A DNA stretch of 64,000 nucleotides from Halotalea alkalilenta (GCF_001648175.1 NZ_CP015243.1:4092001-4156000); one strand, 5' to 3'; numbered from the stretch's first letter, positions 53,587-64,000 are shown. Numbers and translations: made by a program. The notes: generated by a model from the letters alone, not told the origin.

Positions 53587-54591
53587 TCAGTCGACCAGCT
53601 CGCCTACGACGGTCACCGTGCGGCTCGGTGCACGCGGCGATTCGAGCCGCTCGAACAGCAGTGCCAGCGCTTCGAGCCCGGCCTGGTGGCCATCGTGGAC
53701 GATGCTCGGCACGCGCAGATCGAAGATGTCGAGATAGGGCAGCCGGTCGATGCATACCAGCGGCAGGTCATCGTGGGCATAACCGTAGGCCTTGAGCGCC
53801 TGCAGTGCGCCGAAGGTGATCAGCTGGTTGAAGCAGAACACCGCCTGCGGCCTCGCCCCTCCGGCCAGATAGGCATCGACCGCCTCGCGAGCGGGCTCGA
53901 GGGTGTAGTCGCTCTCGACCACGTCGAGCACGATCTCGCGGCCGCTCTGCTCGATCGCCCGACGGATCCCTGCCAGCCGCTCGAGGGTGATCCGCGACCG
54001 GGCAGGCCCCCCCACCGCCAGCAGCAGATCACCGTCGGCGAGCCGCTCGAGCAGGTAGTGCCCGGCCCGCCAGCCCGCTTCATGGTTGTCGAGCACCACC
54101 GCATCGAACGGCGTACGCGCCAGGGCGCGGTCCAGATGCACCACCGCGACCTGGCTCGCGACCAGCGCGTCGAGATACTCCGGGCGATAGTCGAGGGCAT
54201 CCGAGACCGGCGAAAGGATGATGCCGGCGACCCGATAGCTGAGCAAAGTCTCGATCGCGGTGGCCTCGAGCCGCTCCTCGCCATCGGTGTCGAACAGCAT
54301 GATCGCGTAGCCGCGCCGCTTGGCCTCCTTGCCGATGGTCTTGATCATCTCGATGTAGAAAGGGTTGTCGATGCTCGCAGCGACGATCCCGATCAGCCGG
54401 CTGTCGCTCTGCTTCAATCCGCGGGCGAAGGCGTTGGGTACGTAGCCGAGCTCGCGGGCGGCCGAGAGGATTCGCTCGCGGGTCGAAGCCTTGACCAGCT
54501 CCGGCTTGGACAGCGCCCGGGAGACGGTAATCGACGTCAGCCCGACCCGCTCGGCGATGTCGGCGATGGTGGCATTGCGCTGTCTGGCCAT
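53587..54591 (-). CDS. LacI-family transcriptional regulator of the polyol operon
   Basis: 334 residues from ATG 54591. The LacI helix-turn-helix (ATIADIAERVGLTSITVSRAL) is at residues 7-27, with the hinge helix after LGYVPNAFARGL. The rest is a periplasmic-binding-like sensor (IGIVAASIDNPFYIEMIKTI opening). A longer frame to 54666 has no better site. It lies convergent with the operon's last gene and is the obvious local regulator. Its inducer is unknown. The operator is expected in the AT-rich 47.5-48 kb leader. Confidence 0.9.
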   Translation of the reverse strand: MARQRNATIADIAERVGLTSITVSRALSKPELVKASTRERILSAARELGYVPNAFARGLKQSDSRLIGIVAASIDNPFYIEMIKTIGKEAKRRGYAIMLFDTDGEERLEATAIETLLSYRVAGIILSPVSDALDYRPEYLDALVASQVAVVHLDRALARTPFDAVVLDNHEAGWRAGHYLLERLADGDLLLAVGGPARSRITLERLAGIRRAIEQSGREIVLDVVESDYTLEPAREAVDAYLAGGARPQAVFCFNQLITFGALQALKAYGYAHDDLPLVCIDRLPYLDIFDLRVPSIVHDGHQAGLEALALLFERLESPRAPSRTVTVVGELVD

Positions 54592-54750
54592 GGGCGCTGG
54601 GGATTCCTCGCGATCTTGATCTAGGGCCCGCCGACACCGCTGCAGTGACCGCGACGGCAGTGGCACTGATGGGCCCTGGCACTCGAGTCGAACCCGCCCA
54701 GCATCTCACCGACGCCGGGAGGAGTCATCCTTCACTCGCTGGTCAGCAAA

Positions 54751-54780
54751 ACGGGGCCGGCGCATGCGCACCGACCCCGT
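54751..54780 (-). terminator. Intrinsic terminator after the gabD-like gene
   Basis: On the minus-strand transcript ACGGGGTCGGTGC pairs with GCGCCGGCCCCGT through 13 positions, two of them G-U, with a 4-base loop (GCAT) and a U-run after it. The G-U pairs are possible only on the minus strand, which gives the direction. It sits about 95 bp past the gabD-like stop. Confidence 0.85.
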
Positions 54781-54875
54781 CTCATTTCACTACATTACTG
54801 CACCACCAGATCACTAAAGCTTTAGCGCTTCACCGATGAGAAGCCCTCTGGCTCACACCACCCGCGCGATCCGGC

Positions 54876-56309
54876 TCAGACCGCCTTGTGGGTGACCAGC
54901 TTGGTGACGAGGTAGGCGTCGATCGCCTCGCTGCCACCCTCGGAGCCATAGCCTGAATCCTTGACCCCACCGAAGGGCAGCTCGGGCAGCGCCAGACCGA
55001 CATGGTTGATCGTCAGCATCCCGGTCTCGACCTCGCGGGAAAGACGCATCGCGTTGGCCGACCCGCGAGTGTAGGCATAGGCCGCGAGTCCGTAGGGCAG
55101 CCGGTTGGCCTCCTCGATCGCCTCATCCAGGCTCGACACCCGGTTGATCAGCGCCAGCGGCCCGAACGGCTCCTCGCTCATTACCCGTGCGGTGAGCGGC
55201 ACCTCGCCAAGCACGGTGGGTGCGAAGAAGTAGCCCTTGCCCGGCAGCCGTTCGCCACCGGCGAGCAGCTTGGCGCCGTGTTCGCGCGCGTCCTGGATCA
55301 GCGACTCGAGCGCCGGAATGCGACGCTCGTTGGCCAGCGGCCCGACGGTCACCCCTTCGGCGTCGCCGCGACCGACCTTGAGCTTTTCGACCACCTCGAG
55401 GAAGCGCGCAACGAAGGTGTCGTACACCGCATCCTCGACCAGGAAGCGGGTCGGCGAGATACACACCTGGCCGCAGTTGCGGAACTTGGCGGTGGCCATC
55501 TCACGGGCGGCGAGTTCGACATCGGCGTCGGCGCAGACGATCACCGGCGCATGGCCGCCAAGCTCCATGGTCGCGCGCTTCATGTGGCTGCCCGCCAGCG
55601 CGGCGAGCTGCTTGCCGATCGCGGTGGAGCCGGTGAACGATATCTTGCGAATGGCCGGATGCGGGATCAGGTACTCGGAGATCTCGGCCGGTACACCATA
55701 GACCAGGTTGACCACGCCAGCGGGAACCCCCGCGTCAGCGAAAGCGCGAATCAGTTCGGCAGGCGCGGCAGGAGTCTCCTCCGGTGCCTTGACGATGATC
55801 GAGCAGCCGACGGCCAGGGCGGCGGAGAGCTTGCGTACCACCTGGTTGATCGGGAAGTTCCAGGGGGTGAAGGCCGCGACAGGGCCGACCGGCTGCTTGA
55901 CCGCCAGCTGCTGGACGCTGGGATCGCGCGAGGGGATCACCTGGCCATAGGCGCGCCGCCCTTCTTCGGCGAACCAATCGATCACATCGGCGCCTGCCAG
56001 CACTTCGCCCTTGGCCTGATCGACCGGCTTGCCCTGCTCGAGGGTCATGACCGCGGCGATCTTGTCGGCGCGCTCGCGCAGCAGCTGCGCGGCGCGGCGC
56101 ATCACCTGATAACGGGTCATTACCGAGGTGTCTCGCCACTCCTTGAAGCCCTTGCTCGCCGCTTCGATCGCGAGATCGAGATCTCCGCGCTCGGCGTGGC
56201 TGATGCGTCCGATCACCTCTTCGCTGGCGGGATCGACCACATCGATGGTCTTGCCGCTTTGCGCGTCACGCCATTCGCCATCGATGAACAGCTGAATATC
56301 GGGGTACAT
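54876..56309 (-). CDS. NAD(P)-dependent succinate-semialdehyde dehydrogenase-like protein
   Basis: 477 residues, full aldehyde dehydrogenase. The catalytic Cys is in [11 protein letters not shown], the Glu in ELGGHAP, and nucleotide-binding FTPWNFP is clear. The close of the chain ([16 protein letters not shown]) is the GabD-like form. Such enzymes turn succinic or glutaric semialdehyde into the diacid. It stands alone with its own terminator; a link to the polyamine genes at the left end of the window (GABA breakdown) is possible but not required. Confidence 0.88.
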   Translation of the reverse strand: MYPDIQLFIDGEWRDAQSGKTIDVVDPASEEVIGRISHAERGDLDLAIEAASKGFKEWRDTSVMTRYQVMRRAAQLLRERADKIAAVMTLEQGKPVDQAKGEVLAGADVIDWFAEEGRRAYGQVIPSRDPSVQQLAVKQPVGPVAAFTPWNFPINQVVRKLSAALAVGCSIIVKAPEETPAAPAELIRAFADAGVPAGVVNLVYGVPAEISEYLIPHPAIRKISFTGSTAIGKQLAALAGSHMKRATMELGGHAPVIVCADADVELAAREMATAKFRNCGQVCISPTRFLVEDAVYDTFVARFLEVVEKLKVGRGDAEGVTVGPLANERRIPALESLIQDAREHGAKLLAGGERLPGKGYFFAPTVLGEVPLTARVMSEEPFGPLALINRVSSLDEAIEEANRLPYGLAAYAYTRGSANAMRLSREVETGMLTINHVGLALPELPFGGVKDSGYGSEGGSEAIDAYLVTKLVTHKAV

Positions 56310-56404
56310 AAGACCTCCAGTAATGGGATGGGATCATTGCGGAAGCGCCACTCATCTCTCCAAGATGGAGGCCATCGCGGCGGGTTGCAATCCCGCTCTC
56401 GCCT

Positions 56405-58837
56405 TCATAGCCGCAAAGGCTCGACCTGCCAGATCCGCTCGGCATACTCGGCCACCGCTCGATCCGAGGAGAAATAGCCGATCCGGGCGATGTTGAGCGC
56501 CGCCTTGCGGGCCCAGGCGGCCGGGTCGCGATAGAGCACGTCGACCTGCTCCTGGGTTTCGACGTAGCTCCTGAAATCGGCGAGCAGCTGGTAGTTGTCG
56601 TTGAGATCGAAGCAGTCCCGGTAGCGCCCGGGCTCCGTCGGACTGAAGGTGCCGCCGATGACCTGGTTGAGCAGGCGGAAGAGTTCGGGATCCTTTACAT
56701 AGTAGTCGCGCGGGTTGTAGCCGTTGCGCCTGAGCTCCTCGACCTGCTCGGCGGTGTTGCCGAAGATGAACATATTCTCCTCGCCGATACGCTCTCGCAT
56801 CTCGACGTTGGCCCCATCGAGCGTGCCGATGGTAAGCGCCCCGTTGAGCGCGAACTTCATGTTGCCGGTTCCCGAGGCCTCGGTACCGGCAAGCGAAATC
56901 TGCTCGGAAAGGTCAGCGGCCGGAATCAGCAGCTGGGCCAGGCTGACCCCGTAGTTGGGTATGAAAACCACCTTGAGCAGCTTGTTGGCGCGAGGATCGG
57001 CGTTGATCACCGTGGCGACGTCATTGATCAGCCGGATCACTTGCTTGGCCGCATGGTAGGCCGAAGCCGCCTTGCCGGCGAAGATCACCGTGCGCGGTAC
57101 CCAATCGCCGTCCGGATCGTCGAGGATGCGGTTGTAGCGCGCCAGCACGTGGAGCAAGTTGAGCAGCTGGCGTTTGTACTCGTGGATGCGTTTGACCTGG
57201 ACATCGAACATCGAGTCGGGGTCGATCTCGATCCCGAGCTCGCTTTTGACGTAGTCGGCGAGGCGCTGCTTGTTGGTCCGCTTGATTTCACGCAGGTGGT
57301 CGATGAAATCGTGCACCTCCACCGCCGGCTCGAGTCCGACCAAAAGCTCCAGGTCGAGCCGCCAGCGCTTGCCGATCCGGCTGTCGACCAGCCGGCTAAG
57401 ACCAGGGTTGGCGCAGTCGAGCCAGCGCCGGGGAGTGACGCCGTTGGTGACGTTGACGAAGCGGGTGGGAAAGAGCTTGGCGAAATCGGCGAACAGCGAC
57501 TCGACCATCAATTTCGAGTGCAGCTCCGAGACCCCGTTGACCTTCTGGCTGGCGACCACCGCCAACCAGGCCATCCGTACTCTGCGACCGTTACCCTCGT
57601 CGATCAGCGAGACCCGCGAAGCGAACCCATCGTCGCCCGGCACCTGCGCGCGCACCTGTTCGAGGAAATGCTCGTTGATCTCGAAAATCAGCTGCAGGTG
57701 ACGCGGCAGGATGCGCCCGAGCATATCGACCGGCCAGGTCTCCAATGCCTCGTTCATCAGCGTGTGGTTGGTGTAGGAGAATATCCGCTCGGTCGCGGCC
57801 CAGGCATCGTTCCAGGCGAAGCCGTGCTCGTCGATCAAAAGCCGCATCAGTTCAGGGATCGCCAGCACCGGATGGGTGTCGTTCAAGTGGATCGCGATCT
57901 TGTCGGCGAGGTTGTCGTAGCGCTGGTGGTAGAGGAAGTGGCGCTGGAGGATGTCCTGCATCGTCGCCGAGACCAGGAAGTACTCCTGGCGCAGCCGCAG
58001 CTCGCGCCCGGAGCTGGTGGTGTCGTCGGGATAGAGCACCCGGGAGACGTTCTCCGACTGGTTCTTGTCGGCCACTGCGGCGAAGTAATCGCCCTGGTTG
58101 AACTTGCCGAGGTTGATCTCGTTGCTGGCGCGCGCCGACCAAAGCCTCAGGGTGTTGGTGGCGCTGGTGTCGTATCCGGGGATCACCTGATCGAAGGCGC
58201 GGGCGATGATCACCTCGTCCTCCATCCAGCGCGCGCGGGCACCCTCGAACTGCAGGCGGCCACCGAAGCGCACCTTGAAACGCACGTTGTCGCGCGGGAA
58301 CTCCCAGGAGTTGCCGTACTCGAGCCAGTTGTCAGGCACCTCGGCCTGCTGGCCATCGACGATCCGCTGGCGGAACATACCGTACTCGTAGCGGATCCCG
58401 TAGCCACGCGCGGGCAGGCTGAGGGTCGCCATCGAATCGAGGAAACAGGCGGCGAGCCGGCCCAGGCCACCGTTGCCGAGCCCTGGGTCGGGCTCCTCCT
58501 CGGCGAGCTTGTCGATATCCAGGTTGAGCCCCGCGAGGGCCTCCTTGACCTCGTCGTACAAGCCAAGCGAGACCAGCGCGTTGATCAGCGTGCGCCCGAT
58601 CAAGAACTCCATCGACAGGTAGTAGACCTGCCTGGTCTCCAGGTTGGACTCGGCCCGGTTCGAGCGCAGCCAGCGCTCGACCATCCGGTCGCGGGTCGCC
58701 AGCAGGGTCGCCTCGAGCCATTCGAGAGAATTGGCACTCACCGGGTCGCGTCCGATCGAGAACGCAAGCTTGTAGGCGATCGAACGTCGCAGCGCGTCCA
58801 CCGCTAGTGATGGGGGTTGATAATCGAAGTCGTTCAT
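56405..58837 (-). CDS. glgP: Glycogen phosphorylase
   Basis: 810 residues, normal length, from the ATG at 58837, which has GAGGG about 8 bases upstream. An in-frame ATG at 58855 and a longer frame are less likely. The PLP motif [31 protein letters not shown] block is present (Lys in GTGNMK), and [14 protein letters not shown] is the family opening. It frees glucose 1-phosphate from glycogen ends. It follows glgX by 56 bp, so the pair breaks glycogen together. No glgA, glgB or glgC is in the window. Confidence 0.95.
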   Translation of the reverse strand: MNDFDYQPPSLAVDALRRSIAYKLAFSIGRDPVSANSLEWLEATLLATRDRMVERWLRSNRAESNLETRQVYYLSMEFLIGRTLINALVSLGLYDEVKEALAGLNLDIDKLAEEEPDPGLGNGGLGRLAACFLDSMATLSLPARGYGIRYEYGMFRQRIVDGQQAEVPDNWLEYGNSWEFPRDNVRFKVRFGGRLQFEGARARWMEDEVIIARAFDQVIPGYDTSATNTLRLWSARASNEINLGKFNQGDYFAAVADKNQSENVSRVLYPDDTTSSGRELRLRQEYFLVSATMQDILQRHFLYHQRYDNLADKIAIHLNDTHPVLAIPELMRLLIDEHGFAWNDAWAATERIFSYTNHTLMNEALETWPVDMLGRILPRHLQLIFEINEHFLEQVRAQVPGDDGFASRVSLIDEGNGRRVRMAWLAVVASQKVNGVSELHSKLMVESLFADFAKLFPTRFVNVTNGVTPRRWLDCANPGLSRLVDSRIGKRWRLDLELLVGLEPAVEVHDFIDHLREIKRTNKQRLADYVKSELGIEIDPDSMFDVQVKRIHEYKRQLLNLLHVLARYNRILDDPDGDWVPRTVIFAGKAASAYHAAKQVIRLINDVATVINADPRANKLLKVVFIPNYGVSLAQLLIPAADLSEQISLAGTEASGTGNMKFALNGALTIGTLDGANVEMRERIGEENMFIFGNTAEQVEELRRNGYNPRDYYVKDPELFRLLNQVIGGTFSPTEPGRYRDCFDLNDNYQLLADFRSYVETQEQVDVLYRDPAAWARKAALNIARIGYFSSDRAVAEYAERIWQVEPLRL

Positions 58838-58893
58838 ACCCGCCGCCCTCTTCATGGTTCGGATGGAGAAACTCAAAGCCAAGCAGCGCCACT

Positions 58894-60891
58894 TCAGTCG
58901 ATCGAGAGCAGCACTACCACTGCACGCGGCGGCACCCGCCACGCGTCATCTTCGTCCTCGAGCAGCGCCTCGCAGGCGCTCGCCATGCGCCAACGGCGCG
59001 CTTGCCACATCGGCGGCACCATCAGCGGGATGGACGCCACGCCACGATGGAAGATCAGCAGCGCCCGCTCGCCCAGGCTCAGCTGCAGGGTCTCGCCGGC
59101 CGGGTCCCGCCAGGCCTCGGCACTCATCGCGCGCCCGTCGCCATCGAACCAGGCGACCTGGTCGGGATGCCACCAATCGCGCCCCCGCGCATCGACCAGC
59201 TCGCCGCGCAGCCGCACCATCGCCGCGAGCCAATCGATCAGCGCAGGCGGCCGCTCGGGCCAATCCAGCCAGCCGATCGGGTTGTCCTGACAGTAGGCGT
59301 TGTTGTTGCCACTCTGGCCATTGGCGAACTCGTCCCCACCGAGCAGCATCGGCGTGCCGTGGGCGAGCAGCAGGGTGGAGAGCAGCGCGCGACGGGAGCG
59401 ATCCCGCGCCTCGGCTGTCGTCGCGTCAGCGGTGTAGCCCTCGATCCCATGATTGGCGGAGAAGTTATCGCCGTGGCCATCCCGCCCTTGCTCTCCATTG
59501 TCCTGGTTGTGGCGCTGGTCGAAACAGAGCAGGTCGTGGAGCGTGAACCCGTCATGACTGGTGAGCAGGTTGATCGAGGTCCAGGGAGCCCGACCATGAT
59601 GATCGAAGAAGTCGCTGGAACCCGCCAGCCGGGTGGCGAACTCGTCGCGGGCGATATCGCCGGTGAGCCAGAACCGCCGCACCGCGTCGCGAAAGCGGTC
59701 GTTCCATTCACCGAATGGAAAAGGGAAGCCGCCGAGGCGATAGCCATCGGGGCCCAGGTCCCAAGGCTCAGTGATCAGCTTGCAGGCCGAAAGCACAGGA
59801 TCCTGGCGAATCGCGCTGAGCAGCGGCGCCTGGGCGGTGAATCCGGGCGTGCGTCCAAGGGCGACGCCCAGGTCGAAGCGAAAACCGTCGACGTGGCAGA
59901 GCTCGACCCAGCTGCGCAGGCACTCCATCACCCAGCGCACCGCCTCCCCGTGATCGAGCCGCAGGGCATTGCCACAGCCGCTCCAATCGCATGGCGCTGC
60001 GCGCTGGCCGAGCCAATAGGCATGGCGATTGTCGATGCCGCGCAGCGATAGCGTCGGCCCCTCGGCATCGAGCTCGGCGCTATGGTTGAACACCACATCG
60101 AGGATCACCTCGATCCCCGCCGCGTGAAGCGCGCGCACCGCCAGCCGGAACTCATCGAGCGGCGACAGGCCGTCTCGTCCACTGGCGTGCCGGGGGTCGA
60201 GCGCGAACGGGGCGAGCACGTTGTAGCCCCAGTAGTTGGATAATCCCAAACGGCGTAGCCGGGGCTCGTCGGTGCCATGCTGGACCGGCAGCAGCTCGAG
60301 GGTGGTGACGCCGAGACGCTTGAGGTGAGCAATCACCGCCGCCTCGCCGAGCGCAGCGTAGCTGCCGCACAGCTTAGGCTCGACGCCAGGGAAGGATTGG
60401 GTCAGGCCACGGACGTGGGCCTCGTAGATCAGCGTATCGGACCACGGCACCCGAGGGGCGCGATCACTCCCCCAGTCGAAACCGGTATCGACCACCAGGC
60501 AGCGCGGCACGCAGGGCGCGCTGTCGCGAGGATCGGGGGATGCGGCGCCATCTTCGAGGCGCGGATCATCGAGCACCTCGCCGACGAGCGCCAGCGCGCA
60601 GGGGTCGATCAATAGCTTGGCGGGATTGAAGCGCAGCCCTTGATCGGGCGCCCATCGGCCATGGACGCGAAAAGCGTAACGCTGCCCCGGCGCCACGCCT
60701 GCAAGATAGCCATGGTGGCAAGCGCCGCTGCGTCCCGGCAAGCGGTGCCGGGTTTCGACTCCTTCGGCGTCGAACAGGCAAAGCTCGACCCAGTCGGCGT
60801 CGGGCGCTTGCAAGACGAAATTGGTGCCGCGGCCATCGAAACGTGCACCGAGACGCCTGTCACTCCCCCACTCGATGACGGCTAAGCTCAC
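58894..60891 (-). CDS. glgX: Glycogen debranching enzyme
   Basis: 665 residues. The start is a GTG at 60891 preceded by AGGAGGG 5 bases away, which decides it over an in-frame ATG at 60969. The N-terminal CBM48 ([28 protein letters not shown]) is followed by the GH13 barrel: region [10 protein letters not shown], region [11 protein letters not shown] with the nucleophile Asp, region [11 protein letters not shown] with the acid Glu, region IV LTSHDGF. It trims the short branches left by GlgP. First gene of the glgX-glgP pair; the upstream region is shared with aceA. Confidence 0.94.
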   Translation of the reverse strand: MSLAVIEWGSDRRLGARFDGRGTNFVLQAPDADWVELCLFDAEGVETRHRLPGRSGACHHGYLAGVAPGQRYAFRVHGRWAPDQGLRFNPAKLLIDPCALALVGEVLDDPRLEDGAASPDPRDSAPCVPRCLVVDTGFDWGSDRAPRVPWSDTLIYEAHVRGLTQSFPGVEPKLCGSYAALGEAAVIAHLKRLGVTTLELLPVQHGTDEPRLRRLGLSNYWGYNVLAPFALDPRHASGRDGLSPLDEFRLAVRALHAAGIEVILDVVFNHSAELDAEGPTLSLRGIDNRHAYWLGQRAAPCDWSGCGNALRLDHGEAVRWVMECLRSWVELCHVDGFRFDLGVALGRTPGFTAQAPLLSAIRQDPVLSACKLITEPWDLGPDGYRLGGFPFPFGEWNDRFRDAVRRFWLTGDIARDEFATRLAGSSDFFDHHGRAPWTSINLLTSHDGFTLHDLLCFDQRHNQDNGEQGRDGHGDNFSANHGIEGYTADATTAEARDRSRRALLSTLLLAHGTPMLLGGDEFANGQSGNNNAYCQDNPIGWLDWPERPPALIDWLAAMVRLRGELVDARGRDWWHPDQVAWFDGDGRAMSAEAWRDPAGETLQLSLGERALLIFHRGVASIPLMVPPMWQARRWRMASACEALLEDEDDAWRVPPRAVVVLLSID

Positions 60892-61061
60892 AGACCCTCC
60901 TCTGACCGCAGGGGCGACCAAGGTCGTGGAGCCGAGCATAACCAATGTGATGGAGCCTAACCAGCGCATCTCCCTGACCTATCCTTTGGTCTAAACAACC
61001 AGCGATTCATCCCATCTCCAGCGTCCGAAGGATTGCTAATCTTTACGACTTTGCCGGCCAC

Positions 61062-61075
61062 GATTGTCGACAATC
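61062..61075. promoter_or_regulatory. Palindrome GATTGTCGACAATC, first copy
   Basis: A perfect 14-bp palindrome; its 10-bp core TTGTCGACAA recurs at 61210-61219. The shape (TTGT-N2-ACAA) is like operators bound by FCD/GntR-type regulators. It lies about 170 bp from the glgX start. Confidence 0.5.
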
Positions 61076-61209
61076 ACTACGAAACCCGCCGATACGCTGT
61101 TAAAGCAACCAACGATGGCCGGTAACTCATTGATAGTTTAATTTTAGACGGCAAAATTTACGTTTTCGGAAATCGTTTTTATTTTATGAATCGATCATAT
61201 AGGCTCCAT

Positions 61210-61219
61210 TTGTCGACAA
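61210..61219. promoter_or_regulatory. Palindrome TTGTCGACAA, second copy
   Basis: Second copy of the 10-bp palindrome, centre-to-centre 146 bp (about 14 helical turns) from the first, about 206 bp upstream of aceA. Confidence 0.5.
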
Positions 61220-61372
61220 CCCCGGGTGAAAGAAAGACCGGACCTGGAAGAGAACAGGGATGAATAACGCCGATATCAGCGTACCTGCTGGAAAATTGGC
61301 GATATCGCCGAGACTCACCTCCTCCTCTCAACGGTGCGGATGATCGACCCACCCTGGGCATGAAAAATTAAA

Positions 61373-61387
61373 CGGAAACAATTTCCA
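61373..61387. promoter_or_regulatory. IclR-type operator upstream of aceA
   Basis: CGGAAACAATTTCCA agrees at 12 of the 14 fixed positions with the E. coli IclR consensus TGGAAATNATTTCCA found in the aceBAK promoter. It ends 38 bp before the aceA start. A direct repeat, AAACGGAAA at 61370 and again at 61390, is exactly 20 bp apart, so a second half-site follows. Repression of the glyoxylate shunt by an IclR-like protein is inferred. Confidence 0.65.
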
Positions 61388-61425
61388 TAAAACGGAAATA
61401 AACGATCCACACGGGAGACCGACGG

Positions 61426-62733
61426 ATGACCGACACACTCCAGCAGCAGATCGATAAGCTCCAGCAGAGCTGGGACACTCCCCGTTGGCAGGACATTCAA
61501 CGCCCGTTCGACGCCGCCAAGGTGATCGAGCTGCGTGGTTCGGTGGTACCTGCCTGCACCCTCGCAAACCGTGGCGCCGAGCGCCTCTGGACCGCCCTCC
61601 ATGGAGATTCGCGCAAAGGCTACATCAATGCCCTCGGCGCACTCACCGGCGGCCAGGCGCTGCAGCAGGCCAAGGCTGGTATCGAGGCGATCTATCTCTC
61701 CGGTTGGCAGGTCGCCGCCGATGCCAACCTGGCCGGTGAAATGTATCCGGACCAATCCCTCTACCCGGCCAACTCGGTGCCCGCGGTGGTCGACAAGATC
61801 AACCGCACCTTCCGCCGCGCCGACCAGATCCAATGGGCCAGCGGCAAGCGCCCGGGAGACGAAGGCTACATCGACTACTTCCTGCCGATCGTCGCCGATG
61901 CGGAGGCCGGCTTCGGCGGGGTGCTCAATGCCTTCGAACTGATGAAGTCGATGATCGAGGCCGGCGCTGCCGCCGTGCACTTCGAGGACCAGCTGGCAGC
62001 GGTGAAGAAATGCGGCCACATGGGCGGCAAAGTGCTGGTACCGACCCAGGAAGCGGTGCAGAAGCTCGTGGCCGCCCGCCTCGCCGCCGATGTGCTCGGC
62101 ACCAGTACGCTGGTCATCGCCCGTACCGATGCCGACGCGGCGGACCTGCTGACCTCGGACTGCGACCCCAACGACAGCCCGTTTCTCACCGGTGAGCGCA
62201 CCGCCGAGGGCTTCTTCCGCACCGAGGCCGGCATCGATCAGGCGATCAGCCGCGGGCTGGCCTACGCCCCCTATGCCGACCTGGTCTGGTGCGAGACCTC
62301 GAAGCCTGATCTCGACCAGGCGCAGCGCTTCGCCGAGGCGATCCACGCCAAGTTCCCCGGTAAGCTGCTGGCCTACAACTGCTCGCCCTCGTTCAACTGG
62401 AAGCGCAACCTGGACGACGCCACCATCGCCCGCTTCCAGGCGGCGCTTGCCGAGATGGGCTATCGCTTCCAGTTCATCACCCTCGCCGGCATCCACAGCA
62501 TGTGGTTCAACATGTTCGATCTCGCCCATGCCTATGCGCGCGGCGAGGGGATGAAGCACTACGTGGAGAAGGTCCAGCAGCCGGAGTTTGCCGCCCAACC
62601 GCTCGGCTACAGCTTCGTCTCCCACCAGCAGGAGGTAGGCACCGGCTACTTCGACAAGCTCACCAACCTGATCCAAGGGGGCAGCTCCTCGGTGACCGCG
62701 CTCGATCGGTCGACCGAAGCCGAACAGTTCTAG
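61426..62733 (+). CDS. aceA: Isocitrate lyase
   Basis: 435 residues, typical of the ~430-residue bacterial type. The signature [14 protein letters not shown] with the catalytic Cys is at about residue 190, and the NCSPSFNWK loop and GWQVAADAN opening match. It splits isocitrate to glyoxylate and succinate so cells can grow on acetate or fatty acids. An IclR-like box is just upstream. aceK follows, but no malate synthase gene is adjacent, unlike the aceBAK order of E. coli. Confidence 0.97.
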   Translation: MTDTLQQQIDKLQQSWDTPRWQDIQRPFDAAKVIELRGSVVPACTLANRGAERLWTALHGDSRKGYINALGALTGGQALQQAKAGIEAIYLSGWQVAADANLAGEMYPDQSLYPANSVPAVVDKINRTFRRADQIQWASGKRPGDEGYIDYFLPIVADAEAGFGGVLNAFELMKSMIEAGAAAVHFEDQLAAVKKCGHMGGKVLVPTQEAVQKLVAARLAADVLGTSTLVIARTDADAADLLTSDCDPNDSPFLTGERTAEGFFRTEAGIDQAISRGLAYAPYADLVWCETSKPDLDQAQRFAEAIHAKFPGKLLAYNCSPSFNWKRNLDDATIARFQAALAEMGYRFQFITLAGIHSMWFNMFDLAHAYARGEGMKHYVEKVQQPEFAAQPLGYSFVSHQQEVGTGYFDKLTNLIQGGSSSVTALDRSTEAEQF

Positions 62734-62735
62734 GT

Positions 62736-62817
62736 TTCGCCCACTGGATCGACGGGCGAAGGTGGGACAAGGCCAGGGCTCCTGTACGAACGCCGCCCCT
62801 TCATCGGGCCGGCGTTC
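62736..62817 (+). promoter_or_regulatory. Two hairpins in the aceA-aceK spacer
   Basis: TTCGCCC (62736-62742)/GGGCGAA (62754-62760) is a 7-bp stem, and GAACGCCG (62788-62795)/CGGCGTTC (62810-62817) is an 8-bp stem extended by CCC/GGG past a C-C mismatch. Both lie before aceK. In E. coli repeats between aceA and aceK reduce aceK expression; these hairpins may do the same here. Confidence 0.5.
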
Positions 62818-62843
62818 GCCGATGCGTTCAGGGAGGACGAGGA

Positions 62844-64000
62844 ATGCAGCTGGAACACTTGATCGCGCAGACCATCCTGCAAGGGTTCGATGCCCAGTAC
62901 GGACGCTTCCTCGAAGTGACCGCCGGTGCCCAGCGCCGCTTCGAGTCGCGCGACTGGCACGCAGTACAGGCGGCGATGAAAAAGCGCATCCATCTCTACG
63001 ACCATCACGTCGGCCTGGTGGTCGAGCAGCTGCGCCGGATCATGCGCGGCAAGTGCGTGCCGCTTTCGCGCATGCCAAGGATCAAGAAGCTCTATACCGA
63101 ACTGCTGCCGGACTATCCCCGCTTCGAGATCGCCGAGAGCTTCTTCAACTCGGTGCACTGTCGGCTGTTCGACCACCGCGAGCTGGACCAGACCCACATG
63201 TTCCTCGAGAGCTCCCAGCCCCGCGTGCGCTTCGAGGAATTCCCCCGTCCGCTGGCCCGAGAGCTGCCCGTCGGCGACGCTTTGCAACAAACCCTGCGCG
63301 GGCTGCTCGAGGGGCTCGCATTGCGCAAGCCCTGGGAGGATCTAGAACGCGATGCGGGGCTTGTGGCCGAGATGCTGGCCGAGCGCTTCGGCGAATCACT
63401 CATCGGTGCCCGGATCGAGGCATGCAACGAGCTTTTCTTCCGCAACAAGGCCGCCTGGCTGATCGCCAAGCTGAGGCTCGGCAATGGCGAGACCCATCCG
63501 CTGCTACTGCCGATCCACATCGATCCCGAGAGCAGGCTCTCGGTCGACGCCTGCCTCACCGATAGCGCCCAGGCCAGCATCGTATTCGGCTTCGCCCGTG
63601 CCTATTTCATGGTCTATGCGCCGCTGCCGGCGGCACTGGTCGCTTGGCTGCGCGAGATCCTGCCGAGCAAGACCACCGCCGAACTCTACTCGGCGATCGG
63701 CTGCCAGAAGCACGGCAAGACCGAGTGCTATCGCGAGTACCTGGCCGCCGTCGCCAGCAGCGAGGAGCATTTCGAACTGGCCCCCGGCACCGCGGGGATG
63801 GTGATGCTGGTCTTCGTGCTGCCAGGCTACGAACGGGTGTTCAAGGTGATACGCGACCGCTTCGCCCCACCCAAGGAGGTCACCCCCGCACGCGTCAGGG
63901 AATGCTATCGGCTGGTCAAGGAGCACGACCGCGTTGGCCGGATGGCGGATACCCAGGAGTACGAACATTTCGTCTTCGACAAGCGCAGGCTTTCACCGGC
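62844..64000 (+). CDS. aceK: Isocitrate dehydrogenase kinase/phosphatase, N-terminal part (cut by window end)
   Basis: An uninterrupted frame from ATG 62844 (AGGACGAGGA upstream) runs off the window after about 385 residues; E. coli AceK has 578. The start reads [22 protein letters not shown], then [25 protein letters not shown], the regulatory domain opening. The ATP-site loop ([13 protein letters not shown]) is at about residues 312-324, and [16 protein letters not shown] is the conserved kinase-strand region after it. AceK switches isocitrate dehydrogenase off when acetate is used. It is cotranscribed with aceA, 110 bp downstream. Confidence 0.93.
   Translation, partial: MQLEHLIAQTILQGFDAQYGRFLEVTAGAQRRFESRDWHAVQAAMKKRIHLYDHHVGLVVEQLRRIMRGKCVPLSRMPRIKKLYTELLPDYPRFEIAESFFNSVHCRLFDHRELDQTHMFLESSQPRVRFEEFPRPLARELPVGDALQQTLRGLLEGLALRKPWEDLERDAGLVAEMLAERFGESLIGARIEACNELFFRNKAAWLIAKLRLGNGETHPLLLPIHIDPESRLSVDACLTDSAQASIVFGFARAYFMVYAPLPAALVAWLREILPSKTTAELYSAIGCQKHGKTECYREYLAAVASSEEHFELAPGTAGMVMLVFVLPGYERVFKVIRDRFAPPKEVTPARVRECYRLVKEHDRVGRMADTQEYEHFVFDKRRLSP

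Larger units (their letters stand above)
60892..61425. other. Divergent glgX/aceA intergenic region
   Basis: 534 bp with no credible gene; AT-rich from about 61070. It holds several operator-like elements: two palindromes of the TTGTCGACAA type (61062-61075 and 61210-61219), TATGA-ATCGA-TCATA (61185-61199), GGCGATATCGCC (61298-61309) and an IclR-type box next to aceA (61373-61387). A GGGAG ribosome site precedes aceA. The glgX promoter must lie at the left end. Confidence 0.65.

Noticed and set aside
53419-54624. 401-residue plus-strand frame covering the LacI gene
   Set aside because: Shadow of the LacI-type regulator coded on the minus strand, which has a full helix-turn-helix and sensor domain.
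57041-58807. 588-residue plus-strand frame opposite glgP
   Set aside because: The opposite strand encodes intact glycogen phosphorylase; this is a mirror frame with no recognisable domains.
61315-62676. 453-residue minus-strand frame opposite aceA
   Set aside because: Isocitrate lyase is intact on the plus strand; the mirror frame has no family features.

Overview
This is a 64 kb stretch of high-GC gammaproteobacterial chromosome. Isocitrate lyase (aceA) followed by isocitrate dehydrogenase kinase/phosphatase (aceK), trpBA with a divergent TrpI-like LysR gene, entericidin, RmuC, and a BetT-like choline/betaine transporter suggest a Halomonadaceae-like or pseudomonad-like organism. The exact genus is an inference. 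I saw no rRNA, tRNA, CRISPR array, insertion sequence, integrase or phage gene. This looks like core and metabolic-accessory chromosome, not an island.

Layout. 1-7 kb: polyamine-type catabolism and uptake (aldehyde dehydrogenase C-terminus, amine oxidase-like flavoprotein, four-gene PotABCD-like ABC operon, cupin-XRE regulator). 7-17 kb: single genes and divergent pairs (M20 peptidase, MATE pump, a pore-less voltage-sensor protein, MocR regulator divergent from a LysE exporter, gamma-glutamyltransferase, esterase, acyltransferase, I78 inhibitor lipoprotein). 17-21 kb: trpBA, a LysR gene with a perfect operator palindrome, and entericidin. 21-29 kb: HAD phosphatase-fdhD-unknown triad, siderophore-interacting reductase, 2OG dioxygenase, TonB receptor, and a NicO/DUF1007 nickel-cobalt type pair. 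29-34 kb: D-lactate dehydrogenase with lactate permease, then a BCCT transporter. 34-40 kb: MFS carrier, class III CoA-transferase, crotonase, gamma-carbonic anhydrase/CaiE-like protein, GntR regulator and glycerate kinase. 40-47.5 kb: two tandem serine beta-lactamase-fold hydrolases, RmuC, PfpI/DJ-1 protein, Na+/H+ antiporter, SEC-C (YchJ-like) protein. 48-54.6 kb: a complete sugar/polyol operon (periplasmic binding protein, ATPase, permease, zinc dehydrogenase, SDR dehydrogenase) with a convergent LacI regulator. 54.8-61 kb: GabD-like dehydrogenase and the glycogen-degradation pair glgX-glgP. 61.4-64 kb: aceA and aceK (cut by the window end).

Several intergenic regions carry clear operator- or terminator-like structures. 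The strongest are a 12-bp-arm perfect palindrome between trpB and its LysR gene, an IclR-type box just upstream of aceA, two copies of a 10-bp palindrome between glgX and aceA, and several intrinsic terminators. No region is obviously a wholly new system. The least explained elements are the voltage-sensor protein without a pore, the tandem serine hydrolases with a shared insertion and no ExxLN motif, the small protein translationally coupled to fdhD, and the substrates of the polyol operon and of the CoA-transferase cassette.
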